Source: Chlorophyllum brunneum (taxonomy: Eukaryota > Basidiomycota > Agaricomycetes > Agaricales > Agaricaceae). From it: a stretch of 64,000 nt of DNA. Position numbers and translations under genes: made by a program. Under the pieces are notes generated by a model that was given only the letters and a program-made list of their open reading frames with translations, was not told the origin of the DNA and ran no database searches. The stretch's first letter is position 1; each line of letters starts with the position of its first letter. Positions 46,754 to 58,628 of this stretch are shown here, piece by piece. The stretch lies in the NCBI GenBank assembly GCA_963576785.1, contig OY756147.1, forward strand, positions 1,426,001 to 1,490,000, given 5' to 3'.

Positions 46754-47403
46754 CCATGATTCTCTAGCCACCCTGTCGCATTCCCATGTAGGATCGTTCC
46801 GCGTTCAAAAGCAGCCGAAGAACTCGTCCGTAACTTTGAGTTTGCGGAGTATTAGCCAGGGGCATGGCTTTCAGGTTCGTTGTGATTTTTGCATCATTAT
46901 AATCCATGGCCATGCTCAATATGGCCTGAACATCCGTCAGTTCACTGGTTTCTGCTTGGCACTCAGCACCACTGTCGCAAAACTGCTTGCATACCCTATC
47001 GTCCGAAATCAGCCTTGGTACTTTCAGAGGCTAAAATACAAACAACCAATATTCATCAGTGTAATATAAGTAACCAAACACACATGAACCTGGACTGATC
47101 GCAAACATAAGTGCCCCTCCCATCGACAACCTTCCACTCGGACCGAAAATTGACCTCCAGCGGCGACCGGCCACTACCGGCACTAAGATGACGTCACCGC
47201 GATGAACCTGGCCGTGATGCATGATGTTGGGGACATAGGTTGAAAACACGTTGCAATACTTTGATGTGAGGTTAAACACACGATCTCCGATACCCGTGTT
47301 GCCTGTGCGTCTACACCTGAACGTTTGATCAAGAACGCGTACAGGCGACCCTCAGAGTTGCTCGGCACCGCCTTATACCTCAGCGCTCTGTGCCAGTTCA
47401 TCC
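46754..47403. other. Intergenic, P450 to F-box-like gene
   Basis: About 650 nt with only short frames and no clear elements. Confidence 0.4.
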
Positions 47404-48482
47404 TTGCTTGATATATCCACGATCTCTGGTTCATCTAATCGCATGATTCCACATATTCCCCCAGAGATCACAGACCTGATCATCTACACATACTCCCAGG
47501 CATTTCTCGAGAAACCATCCTGTGAGCAAGTCCGAGTCCGAAGCACACTCCTCGCATGCAGCCTTGTGTGCAAAAACTGGATCCCTGCCAGTCGCTCTCT
47601 GCTATTCTCCTGGGTTGTACTGGAATGTACTGCTCGGGATATATGCACATTTGCAGATTTGATCTCCTCTACGAAGTGCAGCTTTCGCGAAACTGTGAGA
47701 GAGATCAAGCTCGTCGTTCCAGTCTTCAACATCCAAGGAAAGGGGCATAGTTACTACAAGGTGCCACAGAACGTGCTTGCCGGTATCGTGATGCATCTTC
47801 GTCCTGCATCGATCGTCATCGAGGGAGCGCAAACGTCTACCTTGATTCGTCAACAACTTCGTATCGCATTGGCGCAATCCCTTTCTACCGTTTACAAGAA
47901 TGGGTCCAAAATGACACCAACGTCCTTAACCGCATCGTCGCTGTGCTTTGAGACCTTCTCGGACCTCACGCTTTTTCTACGTTCGTTCCCCACCATCACT
48001 TCTCTTCGTCTTCACGACCTCCGTTTCATGGTACTCAACCTCTCACCACACCTTCCCCTCCAACACCTCGAAAGCCTAAGTGTGGCTGGGAGAGAGACAA
48101 CCAGGATGGTGACGACTTGGCTCATGTCTTTCCCCAGAGTGACGGCATCGCCTATCAAGGAGCTCATCGTAGACGACATCGCACAAAAAAGAGACCTGTT
48201 CTATATACTGGAATATGCAATTTCCAGTAGGGGTGTATTAAAGCGTCTGGAGATCGGGTTCAAAGAGAAGTGGGAGATTAATGGATGGGGTAAGCACCAT
48301 TCTTGGTCAGCCAAAAATACTAATCGACCGAGTAAACATCGGTAGAAATGTTAAACGAGGAGTTGGAAGCTAACAAAGACTTCGAGGACTTGCCATTGGT
48401 TGTTAGCAAAGGCGGTAAAGCGTTCCACAGCAGGGGGAAAAATATCGACCAGACATCCTCGGTGCCGCTCACCGATCGCTGA
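47404..48482 (+). CDS. F-box-like protein
   Basis: Two exons (47404-48289, 48346-48482) give 340 aa, or 327 if the ATG at 47443 is used. The N-terminus IPPEITDLIIYTY with LLACSLVCKNWIPASRSLLF is the divergent F-box seen in hundreds of Agaricomycete proteins. It would dock to Skp1 in an SCF ubiquitin ligase. The rest has leucine-rich-like spacing (TSLRLHDLRF, LQHLESLSVAGR, IKELIVDD, LKRLEIGFKEKW) suited to substrate binding. The target is unknown. Exon 2 adds a polar tail. A truncated relative of its C-terminal half lies at 55680-55990. Confidence 0.8.
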
Positions 48483-49842
48483 CTGCGTTAATTTTGTTCA
48501 TCTGCTGCCCTTCTGAGGCTCTTTGATGCCAGGAGTTATTTTGGTGAACAGCGAGTGAGAACGTGGGAGCCGTTCATTCACTTTAATTTAGCTATATCCC
48601 TTCCCCTAGCATGGCCTCTCACTTGGTCCATCTTTAGGTATCCTAATTCCAACTACATCAGCTTTCGTGCATGATGATCGAACAAGAACGCCATGAGGGC
48701 AGGCACTAGAACCCTCGTAGTTGTGCGGCCAGAAATTGACCCACAACCCAGGTAGGGGGAGAGTACCGATTATACCTCCAACGGCCTTTTCGTGCAGAAC
48801 AGTACGGGTGCGCTGTCCATCGGGCTTGAATATACCACTACGTCGGGGAGGGCACCGAGGCTCTGACGAAATCTCTAAAACCACAGTTATGCGATGTCCG
48901 TTGCTAGAGCAAGATATGGTCAGATGAACTGAGGACGGGTGGAAAATAGGACGGGACTCACGGAGTCGTCAGAACATTGGTTCCTAAGACGAACTCATCA
49001 TGATATCAACACCAAGCTTGATGCATTTGATACTTGATGTTGGGTAAATATTCTAAAAAAGAAAAGGAGGATGTTCACTCTGAAGGCATTTGGTAAGGAT
49101 ATCAGGGAGTGCGAATTGGAAGAACAACATAAACTAAGGAGTGGCTAGGGGGACGGGCCGCCCGAGTCGGAAGGATCATTCTTACGTCACTGCACCAAGT
49201 TCTTGCTTGACATTGTGCAATCAGCTTGTCCTCATGCCCTAACACAGCCTAAAGTAGTGCACTGGTACGTCCTGCATTTATGAGCTTTCGTTAAAGAATG
49301 GCTGATTCCCCATGTGGGACGAATGATTGACATTTCCTTATGATCCAACAGGCGATACACGATAAATTGGCATGCCTGACAGCCTGAGCTAGGGAGAATT
49401 GACTTCATGCTACGACGATGACCGCAAACACTCCCTGGCCATCGATAAGAACGAGCGGCCAAGGTTCACAACCAAGCGTTTGAGAGAAGGTGTCTTGGCA
49501 TAAGGACGGGCTCTGTCGGTGGTGTCCAACAATCGACTGGTATACATCAAGTTCCATCTTTATCCCATCATGGGCTTGGCCTGATCTTGGCGAGCGCCAG
49601 CGTCCTTCCGACAGATAGCAACATTGCCACACTGGCAGTGTGCCATGATGATTTGGTATTCATCTTAGGTTTCTGCACCTAATGAAATGCTGAGACCCTG
49701 CCGTGAGCCTCCTAATTTCCGCACGGTTGCTTGTTCCTGATTTACATCCAATAGTTATAAATCGTAGAATGAAAGCAACAAGGTCCCTCAGCTACGACAA
49801 AATAAAACACACCCCATCCTCGCCTCATCGGTGGAAGGAACC
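48483..49842. other. Gene-poor stretch
   Basis: About 1.36 kb; frames at 48606-48884 and 49405-49632 (both minus) have no family and no splice partners. Confidence 0.4.
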
Positions 49843-51394
49843 ATGCGTTTCTCTATCCTCTTCGCCTTGTTAAGCTTCGCGCTACCTTCGCCTTCTCTGG
49901 CATTGAGTGGTGACACTCCGGGAGGCTTATTGCTTGTGGACACTGGCAAGGTGGCCCTACGCGTGCCATACATAAGCAAGCAGAAGAAGACTCTTCACGC
50001 CAGGAATGGGGATGGCCTGCAAGGTCGCGAGTCCGCGATAATCGAGGGTCTTCTGTTGCCCAGACAGGGCGGGACTTGTGAGAGAGGCTTCAAGGCCTGT
50101 GGCATCAACGGTTGTTGTGCTAATAACGAAGATTGTTGCCTGGGTAAGAATTCGCGTCAAGTCCTGAGGTCTACGCGTTTATTAAATCTCCTGCCCAGCC
50201 GGCGCCGGATGCTGCGATCCTGGTACAAGTTGTTGTGGTGGTAAGTGGCTACCTTCCTGAATTCGAAGCAACTCACGAGCGTTTGTTTGGTTTGAAAAGA
50301 GGGATGTTGTGGTGACGCTTTCTACTGTGATTTGGATGGATGAGTGCGCCGATCCGACCTTGGAACTTTGCCCAGATGATGACTTTTGCTGTCGTGAGTG
50401 TTTAGTTCCGAACGGTAGTTAGAATCGTGCATTCAACTTCTGCTTGATAGCCCCCGGAAATACGTGCTTCAGAGATAGCGGAACCCCGCGTTGCCGCGGT
50501 GGCGGAGGTGGCGGTGGTGGCGGAGGAGGAGGAGGAGGAGGAGGAGGAGGAGAGACTACGACCACTCACAAGATTACCTCAACTCATGAGGAACCTAGTA
50601 TCACTATTTCCAACTCTCCTAGCCTGAGCTTGACCGTTCCTCATGTTACCGGTAAGTATTCATACATTCGCCATCAGCTGCAGTGCCTCAATGACCTCCT
50701 CCAGTCACCACACCTCAAGCGACTAGTACTCAAACGTCGAGTCCTAGTCCCACTCCCGCGGCCAACCAGGTCGCCACCACCTATGATGCCCGCGATTCTA
50801 GGATCACCTGGAAGGGCACTGGCTGGGAGACTGTCTCCTCGCGTTGTACGAGTAATGGCAGGCGTACCACCACCGCCATGCAGTCGTTCACCCTCATTGT
50901 TGCTTCTGGTGCGTCCCTTACTCTATAGCACTCTATCTGCCCGGTATTGATGTATCACTCTTATTAGCTACCAATATTTACCTCAACGTTGATTGCCTGA
51001 ACGTCATATACGACGTCTACATCGACGGGCAGGTGACGACCTTGACGACCAACACATTTGGAACCCTCGAGTCTTGTACTTACAAGCAATTAACAGTGGA
51101 AAAGAGTTTTACAAATATCAACGTCACCGTAGTTGTCATTGGTATTCCTAGGAGTGGCATCACAAAGAGGCAGAACACTGATTGGTCGTACCAACTGAAC
51201 AACATTCTGTGAGTGTCTAGTTTCTTTTTAAGTTTTCTGGGCATCCATTGATCTCGTGTGCTGGTAGGACTTTTGACTCTCCGGGCGGTTCTGGCTCTAG
51301 CAACAAAACCGGCGGAGGTGTTACCGACGTGGCAACTACATGGTTCTCCAGCTTCATGGCTGTAATATTGACTGGCCTTGGGTTGATCGTTTGA
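49843..51394 (+). CDS. Cysteine-rich secreted protein, probably GPI-anchored
   Basis: Eight exons (49843-50143, 50199-50240, 50300-50326, 50376-50393, 50451-50651, 50705-50908, 50968-51208, 51268-51394) give 386 aa. The signal peptide is MRFSILFALLSFALPSPSLA. A Lys-Arg-type pro-region ends near LLLPRQGG. Then come closely spaced cysteine pairs (CGINGCCANNEDCC, GAGCCDPGTSCCG, EGCCGD, DDDFCC), 18 glycines in a row, and a Thr/Ser-rich spacer. A beta-rich module begins near YDARDSRITWKGTGWE. A Ser/Gly-rich stretch and a hydrophobic C-terminus (FSSFMAVILTGLGLIV) suit GPI attachment. The 49-nt intron at 50327-50375 is inferred because the frame otherwise hits a stop. The protein likely sits on the cell wall or outer membrane face. 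Function is unknown. Confidence 0.7.
50498..50551 (+). repeat. GGN/GGA trinucleotide repeat coding for 18 glycines
   Basis: Mixed GGT, GGC and GGA codons give way to a pure GGA run. Pure runs of this type slip readily, so the length is expected to vary. Confidence 0.85.
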
Positions 51395-51947
51395 CGAGCC
51401 ATTTAACTTTTATGTCGACACAAGCCACTGACTTGTGCATAGTTTACGTCGTCATGAGCTCTTTGTTTTCGGGCAGCGTTTGATTTTCTATGTACGCCGG
51501 ATAATGCAATGTTTTGTACGAGTGATTTATGAGGGTGCCACCCACCGATTAAAGTTCATCGTTCACCTTTTACCATGTCGAAAATCGTAGCTTCGAGCTC
51601 AGTTACCCAAGTGGGGGCGTGGATGTCTTGCTAGAGTGTTGCGCTCGCTCTTGGTGCTGTTCTATAACGGTAGAGGGACGCCCACCGTTCTGATTCCGAC
51701 GGTGCGCAACTTTGCAGACCTATAGACTCTCCAAAGTATGGTTTCTGCGAAATAGTGCGAGAGGTTACAATCTTTGATGTGTTCAGATTTGGTCGACCTG
51801 TCACACCTTTTTTTTTCCTGTGTCACGCAACGTGACGCGGAGGCTCGATAATCGTCACCGACGACAGACAGCCCTTATCCCATACAGTGAGCTCACCGCC
51901 TCGCTCGATGTCCAATATTCTGACGATTTCTCTCGATTTCAGCCATC
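51395..51947. other. Intergenic, eIF3a promoter
   Basis: About 550 nt. It contains a T10 run near 51808-51816 and the inverted repeat described next. No gene is seen. Confidence 0.45.
51822..51836. promoter_or_regulatory. Perfect inverted repeat before eIF3a
   Basis: GTCACG-CAA-CGTGAC, 112 nt before the eIF3a start codon and just after a T-rich run. The arms hold TCACG/CGTGA, like half-sites for bZIP or bHLH factors. Confidence 0.4.
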
Positions 51948-54900
51948 ATGGCGCCGTTCTCAAAGCCAGAAACGGTACTCCGCCAAGCAGAGGGCCTTGT
52001 GTCCGTCGGCCAGTCCCATGCTGCCCTCCAGTCCCTCACAGAAATGTTCGCCTCAAAACGCTTTCGATCGACACCCCTTGCGACATTGGAACCCATTATG
52101 TATCGTTTCATCGAGCTCTGTGTCGACATGCGCAGAGGCCGCACTGCCAAGGAAGGACTCATGCAATACAAAAATATCGCACAAAATTCTAGCGTTCAGA
52201 GCATTGAGGCAGTCATCAGCCGCTTTATCCAGCTTGCCGACACCAAGGTGAAGGAGGCCCAGCAGCAGGCTGCCGTTGCGGTCGATGTGGACGATTTGGA
52301 GGCCAGTGAGACACCCGAGAGCATTCTGCTGGGCGCTGTCAGCGGTGATCAGAGCAAAGATCGCACGGACAGAGCTCTCGTCACTCCCTGGCTCAAGTTC
52401 CTCTGGGAGAGCTACCGTACTTCCCTCGAGACTCTTAAAAACAATGCTCGGTTAGAGACCATATACCAAGTACGTAATTCCGTCATGACTCGGCTCAAGA
52501 TCCTTACACATCAACACAGCAAATCGCCCAGCAAGCCTTTAAATTCTGTCTGAAGTACAGTCGCAAAGTCGAGTTTCGTCGCTTGTGCGAGACTCTTCGT
52601 CTCCATCTTTCCAATGTTGCCAAATACTCACATCAGCAACATTCCATCAACCTCTCAGATCCTGATACCCTCCAGCATCACCTCGATACACGCTTCGCCC
52701 AACTTAATACTTCGGTTGAGCTCGAGCTGTGGCAAGAGGCATTCCGTTCTGTGGAAGATGTTCACAATCTCCTTACAATGGCGAAGAAGGCCCCTCGTCC
52801 AGCAATGATGGCCAACTATTACGAAAAACTTACCAAAATCTTCCTCATGTCTGGCAATGCTCTATATCACGCTGCTGCCTGGGGCAGATACTACGCGATT
52901 GTCACCAATATTGGTGGGAAGTCAGAGGAGGAAATGAGCAGGCTTGCCGGTCAGGTTCTGGTTAGCACTCTGGCTGTCCCTGTCGGCCTTCAAACAGAAG
53001 AACCAGGCGAGCTCAAGGGCAAGAATGCCCGTTTGACTGCTTTGCTTGGTCTGAGCCGTATGCCTACTCGTGCCGGACTACTCAAGGATGCAGTGAGTAT
53101 CGTTACCTCCCATGTTCACGAGTGTGCTGACCTTATCCTTAGCTTTCCCGTGACGTCCTCAAGCTTTCTCCCCCGTCTACCAAGTCCCTTTACCAAATCC
53201 TTGAGGTTACCTTCGATCCCCTCTCCCTCTGCAGTTCCATTTCTCCTCTCCTTCAGACTCTCTCCGCGGACGCCGCTTACGCTCCCTACCTCCCCCTCCT
53301 TCAACGTGCCCTCCTCTCGCGTCTCCTCAACCAGCTCTCCCAGGTCTACTCCACTGTCAAGATAGACACCCTCTTTGAGCTCGCTCAACACCTTAAGTCC
53401 AGAGTTGAAGGCGAAGAAAAGTCTGTATTCAACCCTGAAGAAATTGAAGCATATATTATGGGCTGTGCGCGTCGCGGGGAATTAAACATTCGCGTAGATC
53501 ACAAGGCGGGTAGTATTACATTCGTCGATGATGCCTTTGGTGTTGCAGACGATCCTCCCGTCGCTTCTAGCTCCAAAGTTCGGGAAACGACCATCCAGCC
53601 CTCCTTCGCTGAAACGGTTCACACCCGTCTCAGTAAAATTGCTACTTCACTTCACAACACGATTCAGATCCTCGATGGGGAACCCGTTCCTCTTCCTCAA
53701 GAGGAGCAAAAGGCCAAATTCAAAGAACTGGTGGTTGCAGTCGAGGCTGAACGAAAGGCGCTTCAAATCAAACGCGCCTTGGTCGCGAGAAGGAGAGAGT
53801 TGGTGAGCGAGTTGACTGTGAGGAAGGAGAAAGAGGAGAGCAGCAGACGAGCTGAGATTAGTCGGAGGGAGAAGGAGGAGGAGAGCAAGAGGCTGAGGGA
53901 GGAGGCAAGGAAGAGAGAGGCTGAGAGGACGAGGAGAGAGATTGAGACTATTCGGATTGATGAAGCCAAGAAATACGCACAGAACTTGGTGGATAAAGGA
54001 ATCTTGAAGGCGAATGAAGTTGACGTGAGTATGTTTTGTTTTGAACAGGATTCAGGTGCTGATCGCACACGTCCAGAAATTGGACAATTATGATACGGAG
54101 GGTTTGATTGGGATGCAAGTGGCGCAACTTGAGAAGGAGAAGAGGGGTATGAATGAGCGTCTTCGCATCATCGCAAAACGGATCGACCACGTCGAGCGCG
54201 GGTATCGTAAAGAAGAACGACCCCTCCTCGCGAAAGACTATGAGGAGCAACAGGAACTAGATCATCAAACCTTCGAAGCAGTCCAACGTCAACGCAAAGA
54301 AGCGTCGAAGAAAACTCATCAAGAGGATCTTGAGACAAAGGGCAGGCTGAAGCGCATGTTGAATGATTATATTTCGTGGCAGGAGGTGCTGGTTGCGAAG
54401 AAGCATGATACGTATAAGAAGAAAGTGGAGGCAGCGGCGAAGAAGATTGAGCAAGAGAAGGCAAAGAGGAAGGCTACTGTGGTGAAGGCTTGGGAGGAGG
54501 ACAAGGCGATGCGGGAGAAGGAGGAGGCGGAGAGGAGGGCCAGGGAAGAGGAGGAACGCAGACTAGAAGAAGGTATGTTCTCTAATTTATATCAGCTGCC
54601 TGGTTTTAGCTTATTTGTTTCCCTCAGCCCATCGTGCAGAAGAGGAACGTCTACGCCGAGAAGAAGAAGAGAGACTGGCAGCCGAAGAAGCAGTTCAGAA
54701 GAAGAAAGACGAAGAAGCCGCTGCGCAACGTGCGGCACGCGAAAAAGAGCGCCAAGAAGCCTTGGAGAAGGCACGTCTGCAACAACGCCGCGAAGAAGAG
54801 GCAGAAGAACGCCGACAGCAACGTCGTGCAGAACAGGAACGGGAAAGGAAAACAAGCGAACTTGGTTCTGTACGCGGACCACCCGTTTTACGTGCTGCCA

Positions 54901-55241
54901 ATGGCCAAGAGCCGACCTGGAGGAGGACTGCTTCCGGGGCAGGGACGAAAAGGCCAGTGGCGGACCCACCTAGCAGGCCAGAGAGCCCGGCGCCTGCCGC
55001 TACTGGAACAGGACCAGGGAAATACAGACCTGCGGCGTCGGGTGGGTGGAGAGATCGCGAGGCTGCAAAGGCTGCAGTTGCACCTCCTGGTGGGTCACCG
55101 AAACCTGTGACTTCTGCTTTGCCACCTGCGAGGGAGGAATTGAAGAAGGACGATGATGGATTCCAAACCGTGGGCAAGACTGGCGGTGGTGGTGGTGGTG
55201 TTTGGAAGTCGCGGAGGGCACAGCAGACTGGTGGACGTTAG
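51948..55241 (+). CDS. TIF32: Translation initiation factor eIF3 subunit a
   Basis: eIF3a is the scaffold of eIF3, which brings mRNA and the initiator tRNA complex to the 40S ribosome. Five exons (51948-52469, 52520-53092, 53143-54024, 54077-54572, 54628-55241) give 1028 aa. The N-terminal HAT/PCI region starts [18 protein letters not shown] and includes YTLETL-type helices. The PCI core ends near [20 protein letters not shown]. From about residue 570 onward come charged coiled coils ([40 protein letters not shown]). The end is a Gly/Ser/Pro-rich tail closing with DDGFQTVGK, a motif of fungal eIF3a. The intron at 54025-54076 was set so that NEVD runs into [10 protein letters not shown]. It converges with RAD17. 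Confidence 0.95.
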
Positions 55242-55679
55242 GTTGTGATATCACGGTGTCGGGTTTCATCGTCATGTATCCATGCCAGTTCTACAGTCCC
55301 GTTTTTCCCTTACTCTCCCGACCCCTGTGGTCTGTTCCGCTTGGTGTGTATACTGCGTCAGTTTGTGAGTTTCGCTGTTCTTTGCCTGCAATGTATACTG
55401 TGCATGTAATACGCTTTGATCTTTCTTGAATCAACAACACATAAAGGTATAGAGTAGTCCATAATCTCCCCTCATCCTATTCCTAGGATCTCCTTCCTCA
55501 TATATCCTCGATACCGTATCTTTTTGAATAGTTAAGCTGTCTTTTGAGTATAGTCATTATTAATTGATGGGCCCTTCGGGCTTTCATTCGCCAAATGACT
55601 TGTCACATCACGACAACCTATATAGGCCATCGCCTCTTACCTCTACAGCCACCTCATACCATAGTCCTTGGAATGCATA
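55242..55679. other. eIF3a 3' flank
   Basis: About 440 nt, T- and C-rich, consistent with 3' untranslated sequence; no gene is seen. Confidence 0.4.
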
Positions 55680-55990
55680 TATTTTTCTCCCAGTCTTGGA
55701 CCCATCGTCAAGGAGTTCATCACAGATGACACCATGATTGAAAGATTTGTCCCACTTATGGAATCTACAGAAATCGGATTCAGGGAGGAGTGGGAGACCA
55801 ACGTGGGGGCTAACCACACATCCTTCCCAACCAAGACAACATCGAACCGGTTGAGTAGATATCTATTGAGATATTGAGCAAAAATAATCAAAGCCAAGGA
55901 GAAAGGCTCAGACGGCTTGCGGTTGGTCGTTGGCGAGAAACCAGACGGTACTGTTCCACCACAAAAGGAAGAGCATTTGGCTAGAAATCC
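55680..55990 (+). pseudogene. Fragment of an F-box-like paralog
   Basis: The plus strand encodes IVKEFITDDTMIERFVPLM and then EIGFREEWE, matching IKELIVDDIAQKRDLFYIL and EIGFKEKWE of the gene at 47404-48482. About ten residues are missing between these blocks. A later piece reads GLRLVVGEKPDG where the intact gene has DLPLVVSKGGK. The donor that should follow EEWETN has lost its GT, and the N-terminal F-box and about 200 residues are absent. This is therefore a decayed 3' fragment. It lies between the convergent ends of eIF3a and RAD17 and overlaps the last bases of RAD17. Confidence 0.55.
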
Positions 55991-58628
55991 TCAATGTCAT
56001 CGTTTTCCAACCAATCTCCACCTGCACCATCATCTTCCGCATCCCCGGGTTTCTTCACTATCCCGACGTCGATCTCATCGTCACCGAGGGATTGCTCTTC
56101 ATCATCGACGACATCCTCGTCTACCTGTTGACCTTTCTTGCCTTCCCCTTTCGTGAAAACCAGTTTGGAAAATAACGAGTGCGATGACGGGAGTCCATCA
56201 TTCTTCTGTGTTCGTTTCAATTTCAACACCATTCCTAATTCCAATGCCACTTCCAACCGACTCCATCTTGATGTATCCTAGTTGAACGAACAAATTGGAT
56301 TTCGTCGTAGGAAAAAGTGCTGATGACCAACGTACTGTAGTCAAGGACTCAGCTGATCCCAGGCCCCGATGTATCATCATCCAATACCTCACATCACTCA
56401 CAGCATCCCAGGCGTCTTTCTCCTTTGTGAGGTATTCGAAATAATCCGGTTTGTAGACTTTTTGAGAGCGGCGTGGAACTGGTGAAGGGAGAGAGTGTAG
56501 AGTTCCAAGTGTCAGAAGGTGGAAGCGGTGCGGATTCGCTTGGTACCACTGCCAGACGTTTATCAATGAGTCGGAAATTGCGTAGAGGGATCAAAGGCTG
56601 ACCATTTCCCCGCCACTACTATCCACCCAGCTTAGCCAGTCGATCACACCTTGGCATTCGTCAAGTTCATTGCAGAATTGGGTGTAATTTTGATGAATAT
56701 AAAGGGAAAATAAGGAAGAATCAATAGGAGAGTCCGCATACAATGACTGTAAATCGGGTTTGGGATCAAATTTGTGCCTTTCATCAGAGTAGCGACATAC
56801 ATCAACATCGACGCGACTCGCTCGCCTCTCGTGTTCCTTGAGGTAAGCTGGCAACTTGGGTGGGTCTTTGAGTTTAGCATCCAACACTTTCTCCTTCTTG
56901 ATGTCTTTCGCTGTGGCAGAGGTGTTTGAAGGGTCATCTTTACCTGAAGGAAAGAAAGGCGTTGGTCCACAATCAGCTACCCAGATAAAGGAAAAACACA
57001 CGCTTATTATATAGAACTTTCCCAATCAAATGGAACAAAGCCAGGCTCGACTCTCGTCTCGTGATAGCTTCCATGAGCACTGTGGACCCCGAACCCCGTT
57101 TCTTCCCTTGGGATTTCTTGCCCGCTATACAGCTGAATTGAAGCGCCATAATTGCACTCCTAATATCGCCATTTGCAGATTCGACGATAGTATCAACTAT
57201 TTCTTTTGTCGGCGCGACTAGATGAGACCGGGATGACTTTGCACGAGAGAAATGTTGATCAACCAGTTCCGTCAATGCCTTTTTCATGAGGGTTGGAGCA
57301 ATAGGATTGAAACTGACATAAACACGTGAGCGAGGTGGAGGGGGATAGAGAGAGAAAAGGTATACGTGATATGGGTCACATAAGGTCCTCCTAACACATC
57401 CCTTGGCAATACAGCCCTAATGTCGAGGATATCACCTTTTTCTCGATTCCAGGTATACCCGCCAGTGCCTCCTCCACTCGTCAATAACTCGTCCCGTGAT
57501 TCACCACGCATCGTAGCATCGCTCATGATGATCACGATAGGAACTGGTGAGTTGGACTGAGAGGTTGTTTCGATGAACGCACGAAGAGCAGAGTGAAAAC
57601 GAGCTTGGATCTTCTGATGAAGAATGTTTGGAAGATCTTCCAGTAGAATTATATGTTTTGACGTCGAGGAAGGAGTATTTGACCTTCGTTGAGTTGAAGT
57701 GGACGGCAAAGAGGAGGTATTCAGGGATTCGTCGAAGATGCTGCGACAGCTCGTAGCCCTGTTGAGGAAAGTTTCAAACTTGCTGAACGCAGACTCGTAA
57801 TCCTCGTTGAATTCGAGGGGGGAGTCTGTGGATGCCGTCAGACGTCAGAGGGGGGAAAGGCTAGTGTATACAAACCCCAGCTAGAAGACGATGCCTCTCC
57901 TACTGCACTTCGCCATTCGAGGATATCAAAGCCCATTTCGCGAGCGAGGACTCGCACTGTTGCTGTTTTTCCTGTCCCTGATGGGCCAGTCAATGCCAGT
58001 ATCCTCTATTAAACGTTGAATGAAACTGTATAAAAGGGAATCGATGGTGAATCGTACCCTATACCGTCGTAGTTTTCCCAAAGGGCCCCCGTTAAATGCT
58101 TCCATGAACCAACGACGAAGATCGTCGACTTTGCGTACATGAACAGCGAGTTCTGCCTGCAAAGAATAATGAGCCGGGGGGAATGAAGCAGTGGAAGGGG
58201 ACTCGCCTCAGTTGTTGGTTCATAAATGTCCACCCACAATCTGTCGTCATCCGAAACTTCGAAATCTGGTTGAGCAAAAAAGATACCACAAGCCGAACAA
58301 AACACACACGATGGACATGTTCCGCGAGAAATTCATCGTCATCCGTCACAACCTCGACCGCCTTTTGTTTTCCCTTTCGTTTCTGAGTCGGCGGCTCTTG
58401 AGAAGATGGTGGTTGCGAGACAGAAGAACCCTGGAAATTATACTTGAAAACCCAGCCGTCAAAGTCTGCCTAATCTCTGCCATGGCTCAAACACACCGCA
58501 GTCAGTGGGTTCAACCGCTTTTGCGGATTCGAAACTGGTTGACTCAAACCCGTCGCACCGAGGTTGACGACAGTGGGCTTCGTCTTGTGCAATTTCTTTT
58601 GAGATATTGGCTGGGACCTGGGAGGCAT
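55981..58628 (-). CDS. RAD17: Checkpoint clamp loader Rad17
   Basis: Rad17 (yeast Rad24) replaces Rfc1 in an RFC complex that loads the 9-1-1 clamp at damaged DNA to start checkpoint signalling. Eleven exons (58497-58628, 58310-58430, 58207-58265, 58058-58156, 57876-58005, 57366-57825, 57002-57312, 56801-56943, 56603-56746, 56336-56548, 55981-56277) give 702 aa. The N-terminus MPPRSQPISQKK is basic. The family start LWVDIYEPTTEAELAVHVRK is followed by Walker A GPSGTGKTATV and Walker B IILLEDLPN. Then come sensor-like IIMSDATMRGE and NGDIRSAIMALQF. The acidic end DWLENDDIEDF is typical of the family. The third intron (58157-58206) begins GCGAGT, a GC-AG intron. It converges with eIF3a. Confidence 0.94.

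Noticed and set aside
54592..55177. Minus-strand ORFs of 125 and 160 codons
   Set aside because: Antisense to the Glu/Arg-rich end of eIF3a, whose codon bias opens the opposite strand.
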